Positions 1 through 12,400 of a DNA stretch of 64,000 bases are shown here, one piece after another. The notes under the pieces were generated by a model. The model had not been told where the DNA came from and made no database searches. It was given only the letters and a program-made list of their open reading frames with translations. This stretch comes from Tetranychus cinnabarinus (taxonomy: Eukaryota > Arthropoda > Arachnida > Trombidiformes > Tetranychidae). Positions within the stretch are counted from its first letter, which is position 1. Each line of letters starts with the position of its first letter. The position numbers were made by a program, and so were the translations under genes. Location of the stretch: NCBI GenBank assembly GCA_022266195.1, contig WHVY01000001.1, positions 14,632,001 to 14,696,000 of the forward strand. Reading direction: 5' to 3'.

Positions 1-2
1 TC

Positions 3-616
3 AATGGCATCTCATTCATTGGAACCAATTTATATGCAGCAGTGTTACTTAAAAATCCTTTTCTAGTTCTATCCTTGAATGCATTTATCGACGCAATCGC
101 TTGTTTAGTTTCCAAGAATCTTGCTGATCGTTACGGACGAAAGCGAATCATGCTGATCAATATTTACTTATCCTTCATCATCTATGAATCAGCTAATTTA
201 CTAGACAGGAGTAAGTAAATTTAAGGTTAACATTTGTTGACAGATTAACTCATCAGAGTCTTTTATTTACTCGACTTACAGATTCCATCCAATTTATGGT
301 GATATTTTACATTGGACGATTCACGGCAGCAAACACATTCAACATACTTTACCTTTATGTGGCTGAAATTGTACCAACATTTTTCCGAAGTCGAGCCGTT
401 TCAACTAGACTTTGTTTGAATAACTTTGGAGCGTTTATTGCTCCTTTCGTGATAAGTTTACATTCATATGGATCATATATTCCGTTGACAGTTATTGGAC
501 TTACTTCAGCGGTTTCGGGTCTTTTAGTCTTATTTTTACCAGAGACGCTCGGCGTTCCCCTTCCTGAAACTTGTGCAGAAGCTGATAAACTGGGCTCGAA
601 TCAGGACAAGAAATGA
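3..616 (+). CDS. SLC22-family organic ion transporter, 3' end (partial)
   Basis: This is the C-terminal part of a major-facilitator transporter of the SLC22 (organic cation/anion) type; the 5' part lies outside the window. Two exons are visible: 3-210 (open at the window edge) and 282-616, joined by a 71-bp GT-AG intron (donor gtaagt, acceptor ttacag) with the frame kept. The first exon has the family's loop motif ADRYGRKR. The second has a span followed by YLYVAEIVPTFFRSRAV, which matches the SLC22 'YtaElfPTvvR' signature, then two more spans and the LPETLGVPLPET ending typical of the family. Such proteins move small organic ions across the plasma membrane; the substrate cannot be inferred. 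A poly(A) signal AATAAA lies at 719-724. A degenerate copy of this gene lies inverted at 57.7-58.6 kb. Confidence 0.88.
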
Positions 617-1015
617 AGATACATTCTGATATATTTTGATATCACACGAAGCACTTCACTCAATCATGTATTTTTCAAACATTGAGTGAACTGTTTTAAT
701 GGCCAAATGAACATTAAAAATAAATAACAAGAGAGCATTTGTAATGTAATTTGATTGTGGATTTTATTGGATGCAAATCATTGTAAATTGAGAAGCATCT
801 ATCTAACAGTTGAGAAAACAATCGCAAACAGAAATTCAGTTTATTGGTAATATTTATTAAGAGCTTAAGGAGATTTTACAGACGAAATACAGAAGCAAAG
901 CAAGAATATTATTGTTTCATTCAACTATTTTGTTACATTGTAACTTTAACCCTTGAACTAATAACACCTTTTGCATAGTTAGGGACAAATAAGTTCAAGC
1001 AATGATTTGATAAAA
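617..1015. other. Convergent 3' UTR interval
   Basis: This interval separates the stop codons of two converging genes. It holds AATAAA on the plus strand (719-724) for the transporter and its reverse complement TTTATT (853-858) for the reductase on the minus strand. Nothing else is recognisable. Confidence 0.6.
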
Positions 1016-1994
1016 TTAACAAGCTGTAAATCCTCCATCAACGGGTAAAATAACACCGTTGATCATGGCTGATCTATCACTGAGAAGATAAACAATTGTG
1101 TCAACAACATCGTCAACATCAGCGAATCTCCTCAGAGGAATCTTCTCCATCATCCATTGACGTTTAGCTGGATCGGCCCATCCTCTTTTACCCATATCAG
1201 TTTCAACGACAGTCGGGTTAACTGAATTACATCTTATATTGAAGGGACCCAATTCAAGGGCAGAAACTCGAGTGATTTGATCAACAGCGCCTTTTGATGC
1301 ACAGTAAGCTACATGATCTTGTAGAGCAACCATTCCAGCCTGACTCGAAACGTTCACAATAGATCCTGGCTTACCAGCAGCCTTTAACTTTTTAATCACT
1401 TCTTGGGTAACATTGATGATCGATTTGACATTGATGTCAAAATGTCTAAATAAACACAATACACATTACGATAAGAATTAGTTCAACTTTTGGTGAATAT
1501 GCATTGGAAATTACCAGAAATAAGAGTTACTTACAAATTGCACGTCTTCTCATCAACTTCACCGATGGGATCGAGTTTAGCATAAGCAGCATTATTGACC
1601 AGCAAATCAATTGTTTCCAATGAAGATACAGCTTTTCGAGTTTCTTCCCAATTTGCTAGATCACATTGTACAACTTCAACCTCAGGAATCTATTAGAAGT
1701 ACATTTATTAAGGTTAAATGGTCACTATCAGGTCATCTAATAACAATATAAATCCAAATAAATATTTTAAAAACTAACCTCTGCTTTGAGTGTATCAAGG
1801 TTTTCCTTGGTTTTACTTAAGGCAACAACATGGGCTCCAAGTTTAACCAGTCTTTTCACAGTGTCTCGACCAATTCCTGGTTAAATCAATACAAAACATT
1901 AATATGAATACAAATCAAATTGATTGACAGTTGACTTCTTACCTCTTCCTGCTCCAGTGACAAGAGCACGTTTCCCTTTGAATGAAATGTCCAT
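1016..1994 (-). CDS. DCXR: Dicarbonyl/L-xylulose reductase (short-chain dehydrogenase)
   Basis: This is a complete classical SDR of 244 residues, the same length as vertebrate DCXR, which reduces L-xylulose and alpha-dicarbonyls with NADPH in the cytosol. Four exons on the minus strand: 1943-1994 (ATG at 1994), 1779-1876, 1535-1689 and 1016-1445, all with GT-AG borders and a continuous frame. Visible motifs are the cofactor-binding TGAGRGIG (residues 13-20), NNAAY (82-86), Asn107, Ser136 (VNVSSQ) and the catalytic pair Tyr149-Lys153 (AYCASK). These numbers coincide with the catalytic Asn107/Ser136/Tyr149/Lys153 of the human enzyme. The C-terminus (LPVDGGFTAC) parallels the vertebrate ending VEGGFWAC. 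No damage is visible. Another SDR with similar specificity cannot be excluded, but the match in length, numbering and C-terminus is strong. Confidence 0.92.
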
Positions 1995-4900
1995 GGTTTT
2001 TGGTGAATCCAACAAATAATCTGACTTTGTTGAGTGATTTTACCCCAAGAAGCTTGTTGCTCAAAATGCTTCAACTGGTGTAACAAGTTTCAATTTAAAC
2101 CAATGCATGTCCTTGATGGTTATGACTGAAGATAAGTATTTGAGTAATCGATTGTCAGAGATTGTGGTTTTCAAGATGCTCATTCACTCAAATCACATTA
2201 ACACTAATAAAGATTATTATGCATCTTGTGTTAATCTTGCGGCGAAAGATAATCTTTATCCACCGTCATTAACAGGGCTTTTCATCTTCTGTGCGTTGAT
2301 ATTTTTAATCAAACATAGATTTCATGCCGATGCATTTTTTCAATTTTAATTTGTGCTGATAAAAAGTATACAAACTGCATTTGAAAAACTCTGGTGCTTA
2401 GTAAATCAGAAAATAACGCTTTCGTTTGTCTAGTCATTTATTGAAACATGAAAGTCAGAATCACTCAAAATTTTATTGTACTTGGTGATTGCGACTGAAG
2501 ATGCTCAAACAACTGAATATCAGAGTTTTTATCATTTTCTATGCTGTCGTCATTTTAATCAAAAGACAATATACATGTATTATGCCGATCATCTTTTACT
2601 CCTGTTTCTTAGCAAAGTACCAGCCAAGGTTTCTTATTGTTTAATCAATTATTTCTTATTCATGCAAAGAATCTTTATTATTTCTTAGGAAATGGATGAA
2701 AAAGTTAAGGGCAAGAAAACTTAAAGGGCCAAAGAGGTCTCTCACTCTTTGGGTAATCACAATTCAAGCCCTCGTAACAACTTGAATAGAGACTGGAAAT
2801 TGCCGTTATCATGAATTATTGGATTAAAGACCCATTCAGCTAATTATCTGAATAATTTTAATTATTTCTGTCTCCTTCGAAGAGATACTGATTAAGAAAG
2901 ATTTGTTACATTGTGTATATTTTTACCATTAATAGTCTACATTTTGCTCAATAGAGGGCAGCAAGCATATTAATCTGGAATCCAGATTCTGGATCCAAAA
3001 GGATCAAACTCGTTGATCTGGATTGTTGTTAATTTTTTTGCAATATTACTTATCATTGTTTAAATGATTATTTTTTCTTGGTTCATAGCAATCAATCCTA
3101 GTTCTCAAAAGTCTCTACATGAGTAAGTGATAAATTTCATTGGATTTTGCTTTTTTGGTTTCAAGGAATCGTCTAATTATCCTGAATACATCTTATGATC
3201 AAAGACCCGGAATTTATTTTAAAATTGTTTACTATGCTTTAAAAGAACCGATGCAAAAAATAGGAAAAATGAGGTTTTTTACATTGGTAATTGTATTTCA
3301 ACAAGACAGTAGCCAATCTATTCAATTCATCGGACCCATTTGCTATTTGAACTTGGTTTCATTACTTACATTACATTATTTTGTTGGTGAAAATCAAATA
3401 AGATTTACTTTAAATTGTAGAGTTGTTAACAACTCGTTGTAACCTTGAAAATTAACCAAGAAAGGTATAATGAAAATGGCCAAATGACCAGGTTTAACTA
3501 GCCAAATTGGTTTATTTTTTATATCAATCTGACCAAATGGTTTTAAAAACCACTAAACAATTGAATTGAATCTGGTTAAGCAAATTGTGATAAACAATAA
3601 AAATGGTCAAACAAATAAACAAAGCTCATCACCAACCAATGAATTGTCATTTTCATTTTAAATTGGTTCAACGCAAATTATTCGGGTGACTGGTTCATAT
3701 GAATAGTAGTTAAAGGTAAGCCAGGTTAGCTCCAAAGTTAAATGGGAATAATATGAGTGAAAATAAAAGTTACTAATGATTGTAATACAATTGAAGTGTC
3801 AAACGTCATGAACATTGAAAGGCAATTTTTGAGATTCCATTATTACCACCATTATTATGACACTCAGGTTTGGTCAAGTTAACATCATTTTACCCTCGTA
3901 ATGTCCAAATACATTAAGATATTGACAACACTCTTGCTGGTCAATTGTCAACACAAAGACAATTAATCAATTAACTCTAATAATATAATAATAAACAGCC
4001 ATAATAGCCAGTAATAGCAAAAAACAATGCAATGGTACCATTGAAGTGTTGCAAACAACCCACATTTGGTCAACATTTGGCTGGTTGCTTGAAGCTTTTT
4101 TAAAACTAATTGCTGATCAAAAGCCATCTTTCTGCTTTTGATATGAAAGTGATTTTTGCAAAAATTTTTAAAACGCTTTGATCAACACCTTTGAAACAAC
4201 TGATTTATGTTCAAAATTGATTGTGTTGTTCAACACACCCTTAATCATTTCTTGAACATCATTTCAAGCTGTCCGAACAAGAGTATAAAATTGAACTGTA
4301 ATTATAATGGTGACAACAATGGTAGATTCAATTGTAAATGTGATTCTTCCCAGTTTGTATGAAATGCTACATAAGAAACATTAACACATCTTTAGTTATA
4401 TTATACACTTATAGCCATTTCCTTAAACATTGTCCCAAATGATCTTTTAAATGTTGATTCAAATTGTTGAAAAAGCGTTTTAAAATAGCTAAGGATGAAA
4501 GGTAAAGTTAAACGGGCGAAGACCTCACCATTATCATTATTATACTTATTATTATTGATATTTGTATTATCATGTTTTGTTTATTGTATCATGTGTTGGG
4601 TGTTGTCGCCTAGATGTTCATTTGTATCACCATTAATATCATTACCACCATCACCATCAGAAACATTATCAAATAACTGTTCATCACTGTTTCACTACTT
4701 TCGATGAATCTCTATTTCCTTCAGTAATGTTTGTTCTTTAGCAGACCGGTCATTTACAGGGGTCATAATTTCAACAGCATCCATTAAACTTCATTGTATA
4801 CACTGATTAGTGATTTGAAGTTTAATCTTGAACATTTAGCTTATTAATTCATACCAGCTTTGCTGGAAAGTCAAAGTTGAAAATGAAACTTAAAATTTCT

Positions 4901-7900
4901 AAGTTGAAAGAGTCAAGTCATTGATGTTTTGCTTTCCATGCCTTTATGCCATCACCTTGTCATTAAACTGCAACTGGTTGAATTGTTCAATGAACCATGA
5001 ATTGAATCTTGGTTATGCTTGAAACAGAACCCATTCATAACAATTTCTCGGGTAAAATCTGGTCAATGTTAAACTGCAGTTGATGTGGAAGCTCACGAAT
5101 CCCGCTTTTGAGTCAAATTTCATAGTCCAATCTTGATAACCTTTTATCGTTTCTAAATTTTCTCATATCTTGAATAATCTCGGATGTTGAATTGAATGGC
5201 AAGTAGTGATCAAGTTGGTTTTGAATATTTTGAAACTTGTTATCCATTTTTTCAGGGTATAATTATTGTCACTGGCTTTGTCTTTCATTGGAACAGATCC
5301 CAAACCAAGTCGACTTCCAAGCCAACCTGATTTCACTTGAACACAGCTATTTCTTGAATCTTGAAAAAATGATGTGAAAGCATCAAAATTAATAGCATTA
5401 AATCTTTCTACTGGGAAAAATTGAAAACTGGACTTATTGATTTAATGAAAAAAGTGATATAAAAAGTGATTTACTTACATGAGATTGTAAATGATAAGAA
5501 TCCAGATAATAAATTGTTTGGAAATTGGCAAATCACTAGACCACAACGCAACTGTTGAGCATTTGACCTGGATAGTTGCTCGTCAATTTTTTCAGAACCG
5601 AACCTTTATTTAGATCGAACAATTTCTTCCATGAATCTTTTAATCATAAATAGTGTCGTTTTTTTTAATACACGGAGTCCAGATTGATTTAGATCGAAAA
5701 TTATCTTCCAGGAAAAACAAATTTTCGCCCTAAATTTGATACAAAAATGTATATTCTTCAATCAAAGCAGGGCATAGACTATTACCGACTCATCACTGAA
5801 AAACTTTTCCCAGACTTGTCAGCATCTTTTCACTCATCTTTTTTATAGCATTTTTTCATCATAAGTTTGATGCTCAAGCCAAAAGATTCGTCTCTAACCT
5901 CTATTCACATTTTCATTCAAACATGAAATATTATTGCTAATCAACAATAATACAGTCAACATTATAATTTGTTTCCTCAACTTTGGACCCAAAAGTTTGG
6001 TCAACTGTAGCTTGATTGACACTGGTTAGCAGCTAAAGAAGACTCCAGAAATGATAGCTATTGACCAACCAAACTGAAGATATTCAAAGAAAAAATGAAA
6101 TGAAACTCAGTCCATTCCAATTATAAGGCCAACATTTCCCGAAGAAAAAAAACATCAACTCAAACTCTGAAATGAATTAAAAGTTAATCGGTATTAATAA
6201 TCAAAATAATTAGATGTTAATAAATTCACCTTTCAGTCTAATTGAAAGTACAATTGTCAGGCCTATTTATGTTGACTTTATGGTGCAATAGTGGACTTTA
6301 TAGGGACACAAAGAGATGGTAATTTCATGCATCGTTTGACTGTCCAACAGTGAAGCTCAGGAATAAAGTGGAGCTCAACCAGGGTGAAAATTTTTCCGCT
6401 GAGAAAAGAGAAGAGAAAAAAAAATTAGCAAAGAAAAAAAATATATTCTGTTCAGGTGTTGTACTAATTGATACTGGACATGATTGTGAGTGAATATTTT
6501 GTTCATCTCATAAATATAACACAATTTGTATTGTAAAGGTTAATAATAAGTACAGACATAAGTGACATTTTACCAGTGAAAGTTAATGGTTTAGTTACCT
6601 TTGATTATCAGGATGATGAAGTGATTCAAAAATTTAAGCTTTTGTCAAAGATAATTAGCATCTCAAGTGACCAGTGATCATCATCAGAGTCATCATTGTT
6701 GTCGCTACCATTCACACAATGATTGTCACCAATGGAGGAGTGATGAGGAGGAGGAGGAGGAAGATGAAGGTGGATTAAGTATACTTTAAAAGAATGAAAA
6801 GGATAACTTGAATCACTTTTTTTGTTTGTTTCTTTTTCTTAGCAAAACTGATATTAGTCTAACATTGTGTTTCTATTATTTCATTATTATATACTTAGCT
6901 TTGTTTGTCTAACTTGTTTACTATCATGGCTCAGTGAATGTCTATTCAGAGTGAAGGTGGTCTTTTCTTTTTTTTCATCTTCTTCAAGATGATCATCAAG
7001 AGTCAACAGGTTTAATTATATCAACGGAAAGTTGAAATTCGTTTGATATAAAGAGAGCTCAATATGGATGGATAATTTCGGGTGGAGAAGTATTAATTTG
7101 ACTGAAGCAAGTTATGGATAGCAGCAAGAGCAACAAGAAGAAATGCAGAGGTAATCATGACCATCATGTTGTAGTTTTATCCAGGAAAAAACTGAACATG
7201 AACATGATTATCGTTGCCCTTTAACTTTCATTAAACAGTCTTCATCTCAATTTTCCTGCAGTTTAGAATCTATTGGCTTCTTTAAGTTTATAATCAGTAT
7301 TACATTGGATCTAATGGGAATCAATTGAGGAATACTAAAAGAAAATAAAAATCTCTACTGAATATGAATAGTTACTTCAATTTCAATCATTTATGTTGCA
7401 AAAAATGAGAGACTTGCAGAGGGAAAATTGGTGAAAAAAGTGGCAACTACGCTTTTCAGGATAATGATGATAATAATAGTAATGATGGATAATATTAACC
7501 AGAAAACTAGTAATCATTATCACAATTGAGTAGATAGATAATGATAATTATTTTGTTGTGGTTTAAAATAAACTCTAGTAAAGCATGAAAATGAGAAGCT
7601 TTCAGTTAACTTAATATCCTTAACGAAATTGAATCGATTGATATTTTTCAACGTAAATTATTCAGCAAAACTCCAGTTGAGATCCATTGGGAAGGAGGAA
7701 GAAGACGATGATGATGATGACAATCATGTTGAATGTTCAAGTTTGAATGATGATGGTTTAAATCAATAAGGTGGAAAAAGTTTACCACTCAAAAAGTGAA
7801 TTAATGTTGTTGATGAATTTTCAAATCAACCAGCCATGGTTAATAGGGATTCCCTCAACCTCAAACATAATTGGCCCTTTTTTCAAAACGATCACCGGTC

Positions 7901-9120
7901 CTAGAGTAAAAGTTAAACAATGAAAATTTGATTATTATTGTTGCTTTTCTTATTATAAAATTGATTTATCATAAAAATTAAATTACCAACCATTAAAGTG
8001 AAAGGAGGAAATCTTGAGTTGCAAGAGGAAATACAAATATTCAGTTGATTCAACAATTTGTTGAGACAGATTCCGTATGAAGCTCATTATAATGGTTCAA
8101 TGTATTATAATGTAACACTCTTTAAGCTACATTGTGATCCAATCATTTGCTCATTGGTAATATATTTAAATTATTTTGCGCTTTTGTCTCAATTGTTTCA
8201 CTATTGACCACCATAATGGATACCAAAATGGAACCATCTTCTTGAATGTTCTGAATCGTTTTAAAAAGGAAGAGTAAAAAACGGATTGTTAATTGAATTA
8301 ATTAGAGTTAAACAGAGTTTCTGTAGTCTTACCGTAAGTAATGGAAGAATCGTGATTTAGCAAAATGTTTCCTTCCTTGGTTAATTGTGATCAAGTGCAA
8401 AATAGATTGTTTAGAAGTGAACATGATTGTACTCATCAACTTGACCTGTCAATCAATTTTGTATCAATATTATTTTGGTAAGAATAATTTGCTGAAAAAA
8501 AAGCAGATGAAAAAAACACATTATCAGCTTGTAAGAAAGAGTTTCAAGAAAACATAATCAATACAGTTTTGACTTGGGCAGCTTCAAACTGATATATCAT
8601 CATTTAAATTCAGATTAAACATCATTTTTTATCCGGATGAAGAAAAGAAATTTCAATCTTTTTTCATACCTTTGTGACTATTCAATGCAACTTACCTCAG
8701 AATGTGCCTTTTGATGTGAATAAGATTAAAGTCAATCAAAAAGGACAGAAGATAGCTTTTTACTGAAAATGAATCAAGTTCATGTCGATTATCATCATTT
8801 TAAACATCTTTTAACACCCAAAATATTAACATCTCTGCCGACATCAAAAAAGTCCATCATGAATAATTGAACCTAAAAATGAGTTAAACGTCAGTTTGTA
8901 GTAAACCCGATCCTTAATCATGTTAATGTTGATCACAAAAAGTGAAAAAGTGTTCATTTTTGAGTGAAAACTTTTCCTCATTGTTAATAATTTACCTTTT
9001 TTTCTTTCCTTTCTAAGTTAATTGACAGGGTAATTGAACTGTCTTTGCATTATAAATTGTAGATCAATTTTCAAAGAATCTTGAAAGGATAGATCATGAG
9101 TAAATTTTGTTGATCTTGTT
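1995..9120. other. Gene-poor AT-rich interval
   Basis: There is no convincing exon on either strand. The open frames here are short, hydrophobic and low in complexity. The interval contains GAG/GAT-type triplet tracts (about 6730-6775 and 7690-7725) and long T/A runs. It may hold regulatory DNA or untranslated exons of the flanking genes, which sequence alone cannot show. Confidence 0.5.
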
Positions 9121-9450
9121 TCAACTCTCGTACGAAATCTTGCATTTCCCAAGATTGTTATACATCATGGTATTGAATGTCATCGAAAGCCAAAAACCAG
9201 TTGCTGATCCAGCACAATAATGACCTTTTTTAATCCAGTTAAACCTCAAGCTGAAAATCCCAAGAACTGTGAAGATAAAGAAACCAGCAGATTCAAGGAT
9301 ACAACGCAATGAATATTGAATGCATTGTGATCAACAGCCGTTAAAATGAAATACAACCAGAAACAGTGATCTCTGCTTGAATGGTTGAACACTAATTTAG
9401 CCATAAATTTGGATAAGAGTAATTGACAATTGATCTAAAACGAAATAAAT
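9121..9450 (-). pseudogene. Frameshifted multi-span membrane-protein fragment (MARVEL-like?)
   Basis: Two overlapping minus-strand reading frames look protein-like and continue each other. Frame A follows a possible acceptor (ttttag) near 9440, includes an ATG near 9400 and encodes a span resembling CFWLYFILTAV. Near 9325 the coding character moves to frame B, which runs to a TGA at 9121 with two further spans (around AGFFIFTVLGIFSL and GSATGFWLSMTF). Three spans separated by short polar loops fit the last three spans of a MARVEL/CMTM-type tetraspan protein, but no signature proves it. There is no room for an intron at the frame change, so the copy is either a pseudogene or carries an assembly indel. 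No first-span exon was found. It could also be chance. Confidence 0.3.
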
Positions 9451-12400
9451 AAACAGTTATAAATCTTGAATACTATTAGGAAAAGGTTGTCAGAGTTGGA
9501 GGGAAAATGTGTTCATTTAGCGTCATAAAGCACAAGAGGAAATGTTTGGCAAAATTTTGGTGGGATAATTGAATTGACGATTCAACAATTCTCATTTGTA
9601 CAATCAAGTTCAATAAATTACTTATTTCATAATTGTAACTACAATTTTAACATCAGATTGGTTGAAATTTTTCCTGAAAATTTCAAGAAACAAATAAACA
9701 AGTTACGGTTGTATTTTTAGACGATTTTTGTTTCGCCTTTACTTTTCATTTTTAAAATAGTTTACCTTTCATCTTGACCTCAATTTTATTGACGATTAAA
9801 ATTGAGAGTCTATTTGTTAACCGCTATTAAATAACAGGCAGGATTAATGATTGATGTGGACGAAATTATGTTAATTGTCATTTTTACTTTCCTTGTTTTG
9901 TCAACCTTTTATCATCTGTTCAATCTAGAGAGAGAGAGAAAGAGAGAAAGTTGAAAAGTTGTCATCCAATAATTAATACAACTGCCTTTGGGAAGAAATT
10001 CAATATTCATGGTTGGATGATTTCAACTTCTCATGAGTCAGACTCACCCTTAAGGGTTTCCGGTAAAGCAGAGAGATGAAGATGACAATAATGATGATGA
10101 GGATGATGAAGTTGGTGATAATAACGATTGGAAACAATGAAAGGTAATAATAAGGGAAGGTGAAAAAAAGTAAAACATTGAAAACAAAAACAAGACATAA
10201 TTTTGTCTCAATAACATGAATCTGATTCAATTTTGACACATAACATCCACCCAACATCCGTCCAGATATCAGTGGATGAAAAATTTCCGTTTCCGATGAT
10301 GATGACAATGAAAAAAACATGAAACGATAAAAAAGCGCAAAACAATGACAAAAATTGTTCAACCTTATGACTAACTGTATGGTTAACAACCATTGGTAAC
10401 CTTTGCTATGGCAACAAAGGCACAAGGTTAAGGGACAGTTACATAATAAATAATGATTTTACAATTTTAATGAAATGTTTTGAAAAAAGGTTGACATTTG
10501 GTCAGTTAATGGATACAGAGAAGTGCGTTTGTACCAGAAAAAGATGTAACAATGGACTTTTTTGCTTCTCTCTTAGTGTTGAATTTGTCCGGAAGCACAT
10601 TTTTAACTTAATTATCTTCATCTTTTAACCTGTTTCCTTCCTAATCATCATCATCAACAGTTAGGAAATTGTTAACTTCAATTGTTAATAGATTTAGATT
10701 GAGTTTTATTATTTGACCAAAAGTGATTACATAGAGTTGAGATTTACATTGGCAATTACAATTGATTATTAAGATTAATCGCAAGTAATTTCCATTGAAA
10801 AAAGATGAACAAAAAGAAAGAGTTGAAGATATTTCAAAGGAACACACTTGAATGATTTTACCTGACAGGTTATCTAATAAATGTTTTAAGATACAAACAG
10901 TGATGATGATAATAGTGTTTTATGCTGTCTGGTTCAATGGTCAAGATCAACTGAATTGATGAAAAGCATTTTTTTATAGTAAAAAAATGATAACTGTCAA
11001 TGACCTGTGGCCAAGAGAGAAGTTTCAAGATTTAATCGATTATAATTTAAATTTCTCAATCTACTGAATTGAGTAACAATAAATGCTAGACAAGAGTTGA
11101 TCAAAATGAAATTATAATTCAAATCAATTAAACTGACAAAATTGCAACCATAAAGGTTGTACAGTTTTGGGTTTACAATGTAATAACCAAGATAACCCAA
11201 TGGCTTCCAAAAGCAGCCTTAACCAGAAAACCCAGCAAAATCTGTGAAAATTCAATTTAATCATCAAATTCATAATCTTGGTGACTTTATTGACAGTCAA
11301 TTTACATGCCAAACTGATCAAAAATATGCAATGACTTAACAGTAATGAATGTAGCTCAGAATGAATCGGGAAAACTTCATGGCGCATAAATTTATTAACT
11401 TATTTTCCTAATCAAAATTAAAGGAAATTTTGATTCAATCTATCGAGTCATCCAGTGGACAATACATGGTTAATTGTTGATCTTGAAAAGTGTCATTTCT
11501 GTGCTAAATAAGTGAAGTGTCTGAAAGGTTGATTAGCATCAAATCAAATTATGACATCAAAATCAAAGCCTATGTAATCAATATAGTTGATGTCATATAT
11601 TTGGTCATGAATGAGCTCAAGTTTTTTGAATTTCTGGTATTTTAAGTGTTTCATCCATTCATTGTGATGATTTATTGGAATCAGATTAACATTAAAATTT
11701 CAGCAAATCTCAATAATGAAGCAAAGTATGAAGCTTTTTCTGTTAACCTTTTGAGTTTTTGATTGAATCCTTCCAATTAGAGATGACATGAATCATCTAT
11801 CGACCAAAAAGGTTCCCTTGACTTGAATAGTGGTTCAGTTACTGACCACTGTCAAAGGCCATTGTCCTTGGAAAAGGAAAAGTAATTTTAATTTACTTTT
11901 CAGAAACTAATTTACCTGTTGTTAATAACATTCTTCTTGCGGAAACAATTCTCTGTTAACAAATTATAATCATTTTTCTTCTTTTTTCACTTGTTTTCCA
12001 CCTGAAATTGACCATTACAAGTAAACAAGGTGAAAAGTATTGTCAGAGCGAAACGTCATTTTGATAGTTTGAAAGAGACACGAAAAAGCTGTAATAATCA
12101 CAATAATTGGCATCAACTTGTAATGACTTTTCAACTCAAAGAGACAACAATCAGTTCCAATGAAAGTGAAACCTTTTACCTCTGAAAAGGTCAATGTCAA
12201 TGAATTATCAGATGAAAATGGTGAACAGATAAACAAGAGCAACAGTGATCAGGTTAAAGTTGAACCAGTGTTTGGATCACAACTGTTAATCCCTCTTAAC
12301 CAGACTAACCAAAGACCAGAAAAGGCTCATCTGTTAACAATTTAATCTGTTTCCAGAATCGTATTAATCAGTACAATTACAACTTTTATTATAACCAAGT

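Noticed and set aside
4495..4707. 70-codon plus-strand ORF with an N-terminal hydrophobic segment
   Set aside because: Composition is driven by repeated TTATTATTA and CACCATCACC triplets; there is no splice partner or family pattern.
10997..11387. Two overlapping minus-strand frames with hydrophobic stretches
   Set aside because: They resemble membrane spans but have no motif, no consistent splice structure and several frame changes; too weak to call even as a pseudogene.
12160..12345. 61-codon hydrophilic plus-strand ORF
   Set aside because: Looks protein-like in composition, but lacks splice signals that would tie it to a gene, and has no recognisable domain.
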